Assembly: GCF_001428505.1 (NCBI RefSeq)
Contig: NZ_LMHU01000001.1
Span: 1,629,813-1,693,812, forward strand
Length of the DNA: 64,000 nt
Direction of reading: 5' to 3'
Origin: Terrabacter sp. Root181
GTDB taxonomy: Bacteria; Actinomycetota; Actinomycetes; Actinomycetales; Dermatophilaceae
In this document: piece after piece, positions 8,384 through 16,973 of the stretch
Layout: every line of letters begins with the position of its first letter
Position numbering within the stretch: the first letter of the stretch is position 1
Translations under genes and position numbers: made by a program
The notes under the pieces: generated by a model
Databases searched by the model: none
What the model was told of the DNA's origin: nothing
The model's input: the letters and a program-made list of their open reading frames with translations, nothing else

Positions 8384-10972
8384 GTGAAGGCCATCCGTCG
8401 CTTCAGCGTCCGTACCGTCCTGCCGAGCCGCATCGAGGGACTCGGCGTCCTCGCGAGCAACCTGCGCTGGTCCTGGCACCCGCCGACCCGCGACCTGTTC
8501 GAGAGCATCAGCCCCCGCAAGTGGGCGCAGGCCGGTGAGGACCCCGTCAAGCTCCTGTCCCGCCTGTCCTCCGACGAGCTCGCCTCCCTGGCTGCCGACG
8601 ACGACGTCGTCGGGAGCGTCGTGGCCGCCAACGAGGACCTGCACCACTACCTCTCCGACGAGCGCTGGTACCAGTCGTGGAGCCGCGAGCAGGAGGCCGC
8701 CGGCAAGGCCGCCCCCGCCGCGATCGCGTACTTCAGCCCCGAGTTCGGCATCACGTCCGTGCTGCCGCAGTACTCCGGCGGTCTCGGCATCCTCGCCGGC
8801 GACCACCTGAAGACCGCGTCGGACCTCGGCGTGCCGATCGTCGGCGTCGGGCTCTTCTACAAGACCGGCTACTTCAAGCAGTCGCTCAACCGCGACGGCT
8901 GGCAGGTCGAGACCTACCCGGTGCTCGACCCCGACGGCCTCCCGCTGTCGCTGCTGCGCGAGGAGGACGGCACGCCCGCCGTCGTCACCGTCAGCCTGCC
9001 CGCCGGTCGCCAGCTGCACGCGCACGTCTGGAAGGCGCAGGTCGGCCGCGTGCCCCTGCTGCTGCTCGACTCGGACGTGCCCGGCAACGACGAGCAGACC
9101 CGCAAGGTCACCGAGTCGCTCTACGGCGGCGGCGGCGACACCCGCCTCGAGCAGGAGCTGCTCCTCGGCATCGGCGGCGTCCGCGCGCTGCGCCTCTGGT
9201 CGCGACTGTCCGGCGACCCGACGCCGGAGGTCTACCACACCAACGAGGGCCACGCCGGCTTCCTCGGCGTCGAGCGCATCACCGAGCTCGTCCGCGACCA
9301 CGGGCTGACCTTCGACGAGGCGCTCGAGGCCGTCCGGGCGGCGACCGTCTTCACGACGCACACGCCGGTGCCCGCCGGGATCGACCGCTTCGACGCCGCG
9401 AAGATCAACCTCTTCTTCGGCGGCGCCAACGCCATCCCCGGCGTGCCGGTCGAGCGGCTGCTCGCCCTCGGGGCCGAGGACTACGAGGGTGGCCAGCCGG
9501 GCATCTTCAACATGGCCGTCATGGGCCTGCGTCTCGCGCAGCGCGCCAACGGCGTGTCCCAGCTGCACGGCGTCGTGAGCCGCGAGATGTTCGACGGCCT
9601 GTGGCCGGGCTTCGACGACGTCGAGGTCCCGATCTCCAGCATCACCAACGGTGTCCACGCCCCGACGTGGGTCGACCGCGCCGTCTACGACGTCGCCCGC
9701 AAGCACCTCGGCACGGCCGACATCGCCGGCGAGAACGCTTGGGACCGCATCGACGAGGTGCCCGCCGACGCCGTGTGGTCGACCAAGCGCGAGATGCGCG
9801 AGAAGCTCGTCGCCGACGCCCGCCGTCGCGTCAAGGCCTCCTGGCAGAAGCGTGGCGCGAGCGACGCCGAGCTCGGCTGGGTGGAGGACATCCTCGACCC
9901 CGACGTGCTGACGATCGGCTTCGCCCGCCGCGTGCCGACCTACAAGCGCCTCACGCTCATGCTCCGCGACCCCGAGCGGCTCAAGCGCCTGCTGCTCCAC
10001 CCGGAGCGTCCGGTGCAGCTCGTCATCGCCGGCAAGTCGCACCCCGCCGACGAGACCGGCAAGCGCCTCATCCAGGAGATGGTCCGCTTCGCCGACGACC
10101 CCGAGGTGCGCCACCGCATCGTCTTCCTGCCCAACTACGACATCGCGATGGCCCAGCACCTCTACCCGGGCTGCGACGTCTGGCTCAACAACCCGCTGCG
10201 CCCGTTCGAGGCGTGCGGTACGTCCGGCATGAAGGCCGCGCTCAACGGTGGTCTCAACCTCTCGATCCTCGACGGCTGGTGGGACGAGTGGTTCGACGGC
10301 CGCAACGGCTGGGCCATCCCGACGGCCGACGGGGTCGAGGACGCCGACCGGCGTGACGACATCGAGGCCTCGGCGCTCTACGACCTCATCGAGAACGACG
10401 TCGCCGCGAAGTTCTACGACCGCGATGCCGCCGGCCTGCCGCAGGGCTGGATCGACATGATGACCCACACCCTGAAGACGCTCGGCCCGAAGGTGCTCGC
10501 GAGCCGCATGGTGCAGGACTACACCGAGCAGCTCTACAGCCCCGCGGCCGGTGCCGGTCGCTCGGTCGCGGGCTCGGAGTTCGCCGGTGCCAAGGAGCTC
10601 GCGGCCTACAAGACGAAGATCCGCGCCGCCTGGCCGAAGGTCAAGGTCGAGCACGTCGAGCCGTCGGGCCTGTCGGACTCGCCGCAGATCGGCGACGTCC
10701 TCGACCTGCGTGCCTACGTCGCGCTCGACGGGCTGACTCCCGACGACGTCGAGGTCCAGCTCGTCCACGGCCACGTCAACGACGTCGACGAGCTGTGGGG
10801 TGTGGAGGTCGCCCCGCTCCACCTCGTCGAGTCCTACCAGGACGGTCGGCACCAGTTCGCCGGCTCGCAGCCGCTGCGCCGCACCGGTTCGTTCGGCTAC
10901 AGCGTCCGCGTCGTGCCCCAGCACGCCGGCCTGGCCGGCCCGGCCGAGCTGGGTCTGGCGCGCAACGCCTGA
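8384..10972 (+). CDS. glgP: alpha-glucan (glycogen/maltodextrin) phosphorylase
   Basis: Releases glucose-1-phosphate from alpha-1,4-glucan ends using phosphate and PLP; in this setting it removes the chains made by GlgE/GlgB. The 862-residue protein belongs to the shorter bacterial/archaeal phosphorylase family. Seen: YFSPEFGI and QYSGGLGILAGDHLK near the N-terminus, HTNEGHAGF, THTPVPAG, and the PLP site GTSGMKAALNGG with Lys617. The GTG at 8384 begins VKAIRRFSVR, as relatives do; an in-frame extension upstream contains no conserved sequence. Divergent from the glgE operon and followed by a strong terminator. Confidence 0.95.
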   Translation: MKAIRRFSVRTVLPSRIEGLGVLASNLRWSWHPPTRDLFESISPRKWAQAGEDPVKLLSRLSSDELASLAADDDVVGSVVAANEDLHHYLSDERWYQSWSREQEAAGKAAPAAIAYFSPEFGITSVLPQYSGGLGILAGDHLKTASDLGVPIVGVGLFYKTGYFKQSLNRDGWQVETYPVLDPDGLPLSLLREEDGTPAVVTVSLPAGRQLHAHVWKAQVGRVPLLLLDSDVPGNDEQTRKVTESLYGGGGDTRLEQELLLGIGGVRALRLWSRLSGDPTPEVYHTNEGHAGFLGVERITELVRDHGLTFDEALEAVRAATVFTTHTPVPAGIDRFDAAKINLFFGGANAIPGVPVERLLALGAEDYEGGQPGIFNMAVMGLRLAQRANGVSQLHGVVSREMFDGLWPGFDDVEVPISSITNGVHAPTWVDRAVYDVARKHLGTADIAGENAWDRIDEVPADAVWSTKREMREKLVADARRRVKASWQKRGASDAELGWVEDILDPDVLTIGFARRVPTYKRLTLMLRDPERLKRLLLHPERPVQLVIAGKSHPADETGKRLIQEMVRFADDPEVRHRIVFLPNYDIAMAQHLYPGCDVWLNNPLRPFEACGTSGMKAALNGGLNLSILDGWWDEWFDGRNGWAIPTADGVEDADRRDDIEASALYDLIENDVAAKFYDRDAAGLPQGWIDMMTHTLKTLGPKVLASRMVQDYTEQLYSPAAGAGRSVAGSEFAGAKELAAYKTKIRAAWPKVKVEHVEPSGLSDSPQIGDVLDLRAYVALDGLTPDDVEVQLVHGHVNDVDELWGVEVAPLHLVESYQDGRHQFAGSQPLRRTGSFGYSVRVVPQHAGLAGPAELGLARNA

Positions 10973-10990
10973 GGCACCGACCGGACACGA

Positions 10991-11023
10991 GAAGAGCCCG
11001 GACCCACAGGGTCCGGGCTCTTC
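10991..11023. terminator. rho-independent-type hairpin after glgP
   Basis: A 14-base stem (GAAGAGCCCGGACC with its complement) closes on the loop CACAG. It sits 18 bases past the glgP stop and before the convergent glgX end. There is no long T run, as is usual in high-GC actinomycetes; the position suggests bidirectional termination. Confidence 0.75.
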
Positions 11024-11099
11024 CGTGCGTCAGGGTCGGGCGCCGACGGGCGACCGTTGCGCGGCGCACCGGGAGGCGCGAGCGACGATGCCGCCCGGC

Positions 11100-13265
11100 T
11101 CAGGCGAGGTCTGCGACCGAGGGGCGTCCGTCGGTCGAGCTCCAGACGCGCATCGACGCGGCCAGCATCGTGATGGTGGTGCCCGCGGGGACGGGATCGC
11201 CCGGGGGAGCGGGTCGGTCGTCGGCGCTGTCCCAGAGCAGGTCGTATGCCGTCGCGCCGGGGGCCTTGGGCAGCGTGACCTCGGCCGGGTGGGCCGCCCC
11301 GTTGACGACGACGAGCACCGACTGCTGAGCGAGCCGCGTGCCCTCGTAGAGGGCCTGGAGCACGTGCGCGGCCGGGCCGTCCCAGCGCTCTTCCATGGGG
11401 AGCCCGTCGGCGGCGAACCAGGCGAGGTCCGTCGAACCGTCGGCGTGGACCTGCCTGCCGGAGAAGAACGCCCGCTGCCGGAGCACCGGGTGCTCGTGAC
11501 GCAGCCGGACGAGGTGCCGGGTGGTCGCGAGGAGGTCCTCCTGCCAGGGCTCGAGGTCCCACGACATCCAGCTGATCTCGTTGTCCTGCGAGTAGGGGTT
11601 GTTGTTGCCGCGCTGGCTGCGCCCCACCTCGTCGCCGGCGTTGACCATCGGCACCCCCGTCGACAGCAGGAGCGTGCCGAGCAGGTTGCGGATCGTGCGG
11701 CGTCGCGCCGCCGTGATGTCGGGGTCGTCGGTGCGACCCTCGACGCCGTGGTTCCACGACCGGTTGTCGTTGGACCCGTCCGCACCGCTGTGGCCGTTGG
11801 CGCCGTTGTGCTTCGTGTCGTAGGACGTGAGGTCGGCGAGCGTGAAGCCGTCGTGGGCGGTGACGAAGTTGACCGAGGCGATGGTGCCGCGGTCATGGTG
11901 GTCGAAGAGGTCCTGGGACCCGGCCAGGCGCGTCGCCAGCTCGCGGACGCCGTGGCCGACACCGCCCGACGCGGAGGCGGCCAGGTCGCGCAGCCAGAAG
12001 GTGCGGGTCGCGTCGCGGTAGCGGTCGTTCCACTCCGAGAAGGGCGGCGGGAACTGCCCGGTGCGCCAGCCGTGGAGACCGAGGTCCCACGGCTCGGCCA
12101 CGAGCTTGGCGCGGGAGAGCACGGGGTCGGTGCGCAGCGCCACGAGGAAGGGGTGGTCGCGGTCGTAGCCGTCGTCCCTGCCGCGACCGAGGGCGACGGC
12201 GAGGTCGAAACGGAAGCCGTCGACGTGGAACTCCTGCACCCAGTAGCGCAGCGAGTCGAGCACCATCCGCGAGACGACGGGGTGGGTGAGGTCGAGGGTG
12301 TTGCCGCATCCGGTGACGTCGATGTCGCGGCCGCGGCCGTCGACGCGGTAGTACGCCCGCTGGTCCAGCCCGCGCCAGGAGAGCGTCATCCCCTCGCGGG
12401 CGTTCTCGGCCGTGTGGTTGTAGACGACGTCGAGGAGCACCTCGATCCCGGCGGCGTGGAGGTCCCTGACCATCGTCTTGAACTCGTCGAGCGCGCCCTG
12501 CGGGTCCGCTGTCGACGCGTAGGCGGCGTGCGGCGAGAAGAAGCCGAGCGTGTTGTAGCCCCAGTGGTTCGTCAGCCCGCGCAGCACGAGGTCGGGCTCG
12601 TGCGTGAAGGTGTGGACCGGGAGGAGCTCGACCGCGGTGACACCCAGCCCGAGCAGGTGGTCGACGAAGGCGGGGTGGGCCAGGCCGGCATACGTTCCCC
12701 GGAGGGCCTCGGGGACGCCCGGGTGCAGCTTCGTGGCGTTCTTGACGTGGACCTCGTAGATGAGCGACTCGGTGAGCGAGCGTCGCGGGAAATCGTCAGT
12801 GCCCCAGTCGAACTCGTCCTCGACGATGACGCAGCGCGGCAGGTGCGGCGCCGAGTCGCGGTCGTCGCGGACCCACAGGTCACCGCGCAGGTCCGGGCCC
12901 ACGTGGTGGGCGTAGACGGCCGGGTCGAGGTGCACCCCGCCCTCGATGGCCCGGGCGTAGGGGTCGAGGAGCAGCTTGGCCGGGTTGTGCAGGAGGGATC
13001 GGTCGGGGTCCCAGTCGCCGTCGACGCGGAAGGCGTAGCGCTGCCCGACCCCGACCCCGGGCACCGTGTCGAACCACGTCCCGTGCGCCCGGTGGCGCAG
13101 CGGCACCCGACGCTCCGTCTCGCTGCCGTCGGCGGCGGTGTCGAAGAGGCAGACCTCGACACCCCGGGCGTGGCCGGCGTAGACGGCGAACTGCGCCCCG
13201 TCGGCGGTGAGCCTGACCCCGAGCTCGGGAGGCAGGTCGGGCGTCGCGGGAGGGGGCGGGCACAT
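11100..13265 (-). CDS. glgX: glycogen debranching enzyme (isoamylase type)
   Basis: Hydrolyses alpha-1,6 branches left after phosphorylase action. 721 residues: N-terminal CBM48/isoamylase domain, then a GH13 barrel with LLDVVYNHTAE, nucleophile Asp354 in GFRFDLAVALG, Glu391 in LVAEPWDLG and VTAHDGFT, plus a C-terminal beta domain. The ATG at 13265 (MCPPPPATPD) is preferred because a -10 box lies seven bases before it; the frame is open further upstream, through the divergent promoter and into the neighbouring gene. Faces glgP tail to tail and is divergent from the YbjN-like gene. Confidence 0.94.
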   Translation of the reverse strand: MCPPPPATPDLPPELGVRLTADGAQFAVYAGHARGVEVCLFDTAADGSETERRVPLRHRAHGTWFDTVPGVGVGQRYAFRVDGDWDPDRSLLHNPAKLLLDPYARAIEGGVHLDPAVYAHHVGPDLRGDLWVRDDRDSAPHLPRCVIVEDEFDWGTDDFPRRSLTESLIYEVHVKNATKLHPGVPEALRGTYAGLAHPAFVDHLLGLGVTAVELLPVHTFTHEPDLVLRGLTNHWGYNTLGFFSPHAAYASTADPQGALDEFKTMVRDLHAAGIEVLLDVVYNHTAENAREGMTLSWRGLDQRAYYRVDGRGRDIDVTGCGNTLDLTHPVVSRMVLDSLRYWVQEFHVDGFRFDLAVALGRGRDDGYDRDHPFLVALRTDPVLSRAKLVAEPWDLGLHGWRTGQFPPPFSEWNDRYRDATRTFWLRDLAASASGGVGHGVRELATRLAGSQDLFDHHDRGTIASVNFVTAHDGFTLADLTSYDTKHNGANGHSGADGSNDNRSWNHGVEGRTDDPDITAARRRTIRNLLGTLLLSTGVPMVNAGDEVGRSQRGNNNPYSQDNEISWMSWDLEPWQEDLLATTRHLVRLRHEHPVLRQRAFFSGRQVHADGSTDLAWFAADGLPMEERWDGPAAHVLQALYEGTRLAQQSVLVVVNGAAHPAEVTLPKAPGATAYDLLWDSADDRPAPPGDPVPAGTTITMLAASMRVWSSTDGRPSVADLA

Positions 13266-13272
13266 GTGTCTG

Positions 13273-13278
13273 AGCGTA
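13273..13278 (-). promoter_or_regulatory. -10 box of glgX (leaderless)
   Basis: TACGCT on the minus strand, seven bases before the ATG at 13265; no ribosome site intervenes. Confidence 0.45.
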
Positions 13279-13331
13279 GGGGGTGGGCGATCACACGCAC
13301 GGGCCGGATCGACCTCGCCGCGCAGTCTCGT

Positions 13332-13337
13332 TACGGT
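13332..13337 (+). promoter_or_regulatory. -10 box of the YbjN-like gene (leaderless)
   Basis: TACGGT six bases before the ATG at 13344. It shares a 78-base divergent region with the glgX promoter. Confidence 0.4.
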
Positions 13338-13343
13338 TGGCGC

Positions 13344-13856
13344 ATGACCGATCCGACTTCGCTGCCCAACTTCATGCCGAGCGCCCCCGACGCCGGCCCC
13401 AACGGAGCCCCCGTCAGTGACGCGCCCGTGCGCGACCGCATCCTCGACGTCCTGAAGGGCCTCGGCATCGAGGCGAGCATCGACGGCGACGGCGACCTCG
13501 AGTTCGCCATCGTGGACGACCAGGGCACGAGCACCACCCTCTTCGCCCGTGTCGCGGAGGGCGACCTCGCCCTCGTCCGCTTCTTCGGCCAGTGGCAGCT
13601 GGCCGAGCCCGTCTCGTCCGACCGCAACGAGCGCCTCGCCCGCTGCAACGACCTGACGATGCAGCTCAACATCGTCAAGCTCTCGCTCGTCCAGGAGAGC
13701 CTCGTCGTGTCCGCCGAGCACGTCGTCACCCCGAACGCCGACCTCGACATCCTCGTGCCGCTGTCGGTCAACCACATCCTCCAGAGCGTCGGCTTCTTCT
13801 TCCAGTCCTGGCTGCCGATCGACGACGCGCCCGCGGGCACGCCCGGCGACGCCTGA
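13344..13856 (+). CDS. YbjN domain-containing protein
   Basis: 170-residue cytosolic protein of the YbjN type, a type III secretion chaperone-like fold of uncertain biochemical role, often called a sensory-transduction regulator. Recognisable: the RDRILDVLKGLGIEASIDGDGDLEF start of the fold, split as RDRILDVLKG and GDGDLEF, followed by the helix NERLARCNDLTMQLNIVKL and C-terminal SVGFFFQSW. The first 25 residues are a Pro/Ala-rich tail. Its stop overlaps the next gene by one base (TGATG), so it is expressed together with the enoyl-CoA hydratase. No enzymatic residues can be pointed to; identification rests on overall pattern. Confidence 0.75.
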   Translation: MTDPTSLPNFMPSAPDAGPNGAPVSDAPVRDRILDVLKGLGIEASIDGDGDLEFAIVDDQGTSTTLFARVAEGDLALVRFFGQWQLAEPVSSDRNERLARCNDLTMQLNIVKLSLVQESLVVSAEHVVTPNADLDILVPLSVNHILQSVGFFFQSWLPIDDAPAGTPGDA

Positions 13857-14635
13857 TGGGCGAGTTCGTCCGGCTCGAGGTCGAGGACGGCATCGGCACG
13901 ATCCGCCTCGACCGGCCGAAGATGAACGCCCTCAACGTCCAGGTCCAGGAGGAGATCCGCGAGGCCGCCGCCGAGGCGACCGCGCGCACCGACGTCAAGG
14001 CCGTCATCGTCTACGGCGGTGAGCGGGTCTTCGCGGCCGGGGCGGACATCAAGGAGATGCAGACGATGTCGTACACCGACATGGTCGAGCGCTCCGGTCC
14101 GCTCATGAGCTCGATCAGCGCCGTGGCACGCATCCCCAAGCCGGTCATCGCCGCGATCACCGGGTACGCGCTCGGTGGTGGCTGCGAGCTCGCCCTCGCG
14201 TGCGACTTCCGCGTGGTCGCGGACGACGCGAAGCTCGGCCAGCCCGAGATCCTCCTCGGCATCATCCCCGGCGCGGGCGGCACGCAGCGCCTCTCGCGGC
14301 TCGTCGGCGCCTCGCGCGCCAAGGAGATCATCTTCAGCGGCCGCTTCGTCGACGCCGAGGAGGCGCTCGCCATCGGCCTCGCCGACAAGGTCGTGCCCGC
14401 CGTCGACGTCTACACCGCGTCCCGCGCGTGGGCGTCCACCTTCGTCGGAGCGGCGTCGTATGCCGTCCGCGCTGCCAAGGAGGCCATCGACCGGGGTCTC
14501 GAGGTCGACCTCGAGACGGGCCTGGAGATCGAGCGGCTGCTCTTCGCGTCGCTCTTCGCGACGAAGGACCGCGAGATCGGGATGTCCTCGTTCGTCGAGC
14601 ACGGTCCCGGCAAGGCGCAGTTCGAGGGTCGATGA
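13856..14635 (+). CDS. enoyl-CoA hydratase/isomerase family protein
   Basis: Hydrates trans-2-enoyl-CoA in beta-oxidation or a related catabolic route. 259 residues, standard crotonase length. The oxyanion-hole segments GADIKEM and GGGCELALACDF are present, and IIPGAGGTQRL carries the usual catalytic region. The ATG overlaps the YbjN-like stop (TGATG). The etfBA genes 1.5 kb downstream also serve fatty-acyl-CoA oxidation, which makes a role in beta-oxidation likely, although the exact substrate cannot be told from the sequence. Confidence 0.9.
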   Translation: MGEFVRLEVEDGIGTIRLDRPKMNALNVQVQEEIREAAAEATARTDVKAVIVYGGERVFAAGADIKEMQTMSYTDMVERSGPLMSSISAVARIPKPVIAAITGYALGGGCELALACDFRVVADDAKLGQPEILLGIIPGAGGTQRLSRLVGASRAKEIIFSGRFVDAEEALAIGLADKVVPAVDVYTASRAWASTFVGAASYAVRAAKEAIDRGLEVDLETGLEIERLLFASLFATKDREIGMSSFVEHGPGKAQFEGR

Positions 14636-14717
14636 CCCGCACCCGTCCGCCGATCGAGGCGGGCTCGCCGGGCCGGTGCCGGTGGGTCCGCCTCGAGCGC
14701 ATCCGGGGGAGCCGACC

Positions 14718-15065
14718 GTGACCGCGCCGGTGGGACGCGGCCCCCTCGACGTCCTCGTCGTCTACGTCCCCGTGGGCGACACCGACGCCCTGCTGCGGGC
14801 CCTCTTCGACGCCGGGGCGGGGGCGGTCGGTGACTACCGCGACTGCGCCTTCGTCACCCGCGGCACCGGCCAGTTCCGGCCCCTCGAGGGCGCGAACCCG
14901 ACCATCGGCGCCGTCGGCGAGCTCGAGAAGGTCTCCGAGAACCGCGTCGAGGTCACGCTGGAGCGGGCCCGCCGCGCCGACGTCGTGGCGGCGCTCCGGG
15001 CCGCCCACCCCTACGAGGAGCCGGCCTTCCACGTCGTCGAGGCCGCCGACACCGACCCCGCCTGA
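14718..15065 (+). CDS. stand-alone YqfO/NIF3-insert (CutA/PII-like) domain protein
   Basis: 115 residues resembling the small alpha/beta domain inserted in NIF3-family dinuclear-metal proteins: VVYVPVGDTDALLRALFDAG, then GAVGDYRDCAFVTRGTGQF, split here by the family's Gly-Asp-Tyr turn, and a C-terminal AAHPYEEPAFHV. In NIF3 proteins this domain interrupts the metal-binding core; here it is alone, with no NIF3 partner in view. The GTG at 14718 has GGGGGA eight bases upstream. It follows the hydratase by 82 bases and converges on an SDR gene. Function unknown. Confidence 0.8.
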   Translation: MTAPVGRGPLDVLVVYVPVGDTDALLRALFDAGAGAVGDYRDCAFVTRGTGQFRPLEGANPTIGAVGELEKVSENRVEVTLERARRADVVAALRAAHPYEEPAFHVVEAADTDPA

Positions 15066-15102
15066 CCTGTCGGCGCGGGAGTGCGCCACGGCGCGGTCGT
15101 GG

Positions 15103-15897
15103 TCAGGAGGTCCTGAAGCCGCCGTTGCTGAGGAGGAGCTGGCCGTTGATCCACCCGCCCTGCTCCGACAGCAGGAAGCGCACGAGGTCCGCCGTGTCCC
15201 GTGGCGTGCCGAGCCGCCCGGCCGGGGTGTCGGCCACCCCGAGCGCCCGGATCCGCTCGTCCATCCAGCCCGTGTCGATGGGCCCGGGGTTGACGACGTT
15301 GGCCCGCACCCCGCGGTCGGCCAGCTCGATCGCCGCCGCGATGACGATGCGGTCGAGCGCGCCCTTGCTCGAGCCGTAGGGCAGGTTGTGCGCCGTGTGG
15401 TCGCTCGTTAGGGCCACGACGTGCGCGGCCGGCGGCCCACCCGGCGGCTGCTCCGGCAGCCGTTCGGCGAACGCGCGGACGAGCAGCCAGGTGGCGCGGG
15501 CGTTGACGGCGTAGTGCCGCTCCCAGCTCTCGAGCGAGGTCGTGAGGATCCCGCTGTCGACCGACTCGCAGTGCGACATGACGAGCCCGGTCAGGGGGCC
15601 GAGCCGATCGGTCGACGCCGCGACGAGGGCCTCCGGGACGGCCGGGTCCGCGAGGTCACCGGGCAGCAGCTCGACCCGACGACCCAGCGCCCGGCACTCC
15701 TCGGCGACGGCGGCGGGGTCGTCGGTGCCTCGCTCGTAGCCGAGTCTCTCGTCGTACGGCTGCCAGTGGCCGAGGGCGAGGTCCCACCCGTCGGCGGCCA
15801 GCCCGAGCGCGAGCTCGGACCCGATCGAGCGCCGCCTCCCGACGCCGGTGACGAGGGCGACGCGCGGGGCCGGACGGTCAGCGGTGGTGTGCGACAT
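15103..15897 (-). CDS. short-chain dehydrogenase/reductase with C-terminal glycine-rich end
   Basis: NAD(P)-dependent oxidoreductase of unknown substrate, 264 residues. The nucleotide-binding loop is atypical: VALVTGVGRRRSIGSELAL rather than the plain TGxxxGIG. This RRSIG arrangement is often seen in enoyl-reductase-like SDRs. The active site has Ser-Asp in ALTSDHTAHN and the YGSSK pair. NPGPIDTGWM and INGQLLLSNGGF are the usual C-terminal SDR elements. Start chosen at the ATG at 15897, with AGAGGA upstream; two in-frame ATGs six and three codons earlier are possible. Single gene, convergent with the YqfO-like gene. Confidence 0.85.
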   Translation of the reverse strand: MSHTTADRPAPRVALVTGVGRRRSIGSELALGLAADGWDLALGHWQPYDERLGYERGTDDPAAVAEECRALGRRVELLPGDLADPAVPEALVAASTDRLGPLTGLVMSHCESVDSGILTTSLESWERHYAVNARATWLLVRAFAERLPEQPPGGPPAAHVVALTSDHTAHNLPYGSSKGALDRIVIAAAIELADRGVRANVVNPGPIDTGWMDERIRALGVADTPAGRLGTPRDTADLVRFLLSEQGGWINGQLLLSNGGFRTS

Positions 15898-16046
15898 GCG
15901 CCCCATCCTCTGCACGGGATGTGCCCGTCGACAAACCGTTTTGGCGACGGCGTCCGGCGGCGACCCGTGGCTGCGGTCGCCCCTGCGAGATGGCGGACGG
16001 CATACGTCGACGGTCTGGTGGTGAGCGTCACGCCACGGGCGTGCGG

Positions 16047-16064
16047 ACTGAGCGGGCGCTCAGT
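16047..16064. promoter_or_regulatory. TetR-type operator upstream of etfBA
   Basis: ACTGAGCGGGCGCTCAGT is a perfect 8-base inverted repeat with a 2-base centre, about 80 bases before the etfB start. TGAGCGNNCGCTCA-type sites are typical of TetR-family regulators of acyl-CoA metabolism in high-GC bacteria. Repressor identity is unknown; the two TetR genes in this window have different candidate operators of their own. Confidence 0.55.
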
Positions 16065-16145
16065 GAGAGGATGGACGGCAGTGCCGGAGCGACCTCCGGC
16101 AGTTCCATGAGCACCACCACCAGCAACGGAAGAGGACGTTCACCC

Positions 16146-16937
16146 ATGAACATCGTCGTCTGTGTCAAGCACGTGCCGGACGCCCAGGCCGAGCGCACGT
16201 TCAACGCATCTGACAACACGACCGACCGCGAGAACGTCGACGGTCTGCTGTCGGAGCTCGACGAGTACGCCGTCGAGGAGGCCCTCAAGATCGTCGAGGC
16301 CGGCGAGGGTGAGGTCACCGTCCTGACGGTCGGCCCCGACGCCGCTGCCGACGCCATCAAGAAGGCCCTGCAGATGGGCGCCGACAAGGGTGTGCACGTC
16401 AACGACGACGCCATCCACGGCTCCGACGCCATCGCGACCTCGCTCGTCCTCGCCGAGGCCATCAAGAAGATCGGCGCTGACACGGCTGTCGACCTCGTCG
16501 TCACCGGCATGGCCTCGACCGACGGCAGCATGGGGGTCGTCCCCGCGATGCTCGCCGAGCGCCTCGGCCTGCCGGCCGTGACGTTCGCGTCCGAGCTCAC
16601 CGTCGAGGGCACCACGGCGACGATCCGCCGCGACGGCGACGCCTCGACCCAGACGATCACCGCCACGCTGCCGGCCCTCGTCTCGGTCACCGACCAGATC
16701 AACGAGCCGCGCTACCCCTCGTTCAAGGGGATCATGGCCGCGAAGAAGAAGCCCGTCGAGCAGTGGACCCTCGCCGACCTCGGCGTGGACGCCGCGCAGG
16801 TCGGCCTCGACGCCGCCTGGACGAAGGTCGAGTCCTTCGCCGCCCGCCCGCCGCGCTCCCAGGGCGAGATCGTCGCCGACGAGGGCGACGGCGGCAGCAA
16901 GCTCGCCGCGTTCCTCACCGAGCGCAAGTTCGTCTGA
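16146..16937 (+). CDS. etfB: electron transfer flavoprotein, beta subunit
   Basis: Beta subunit of ETF, which takes electrons from acyl-CoA and other dehydrogenases to the quinone pool via ETF dehydrogenase. 263 residues with the family opening MNIVVCVKHVPD, the NVDGLLSELDEYAVEEAL region, VVTGMASTDGSMGVVPAML (AMP site) and the C-terminal YPSFKGIMAAKKKP. GGAAGAGGA lies 8 to 16 bases before the ATG. The 230 bases upstream hold a perfect operator palindrome. Followed by etfA 36 bases later. Confidence 0.95.
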   Translation: MNIVVCVKHVPDAQAERTFNASDNTTDRENVDGLLSELDEYAVEEALKIVEAGEGEVTVLTVGPDAAADAIKKALQMGADKGVHVNDDAIHGSDAIATSLVLAEAIKKIGADTAVDLVVTGMASTDGSMGVVPAMLAERLGLPAVTFASELTVEGTTATIRRDGDASTQTITATLPALVSVTDQINEPRYPSFKGIMAAKKKPVEQWTLADLGVDAAQVGLDAAWTKVESFAARPPRSQGEIVADEGDGGSKLAAFLTERKFV

Positions 16938-16973
16938 CCTGCCCCTTCCCAGCCAGCAAAGGAGATCCGCACC

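Noticed and set aside
8369-10924. 851-codon minus-strand frame across glgP
   Set aside because: Complement of a clear phosphorylase gene; composition is that of a frame shadow.
10800-13343. Plus-strand extension of the YbjN-like gene across glgX (1018 codons)
   Set aside because: Only the last 170 codons carry the YbjN pattern; the rest is antisense to glgX, and a -10 box marks the start at 13344.
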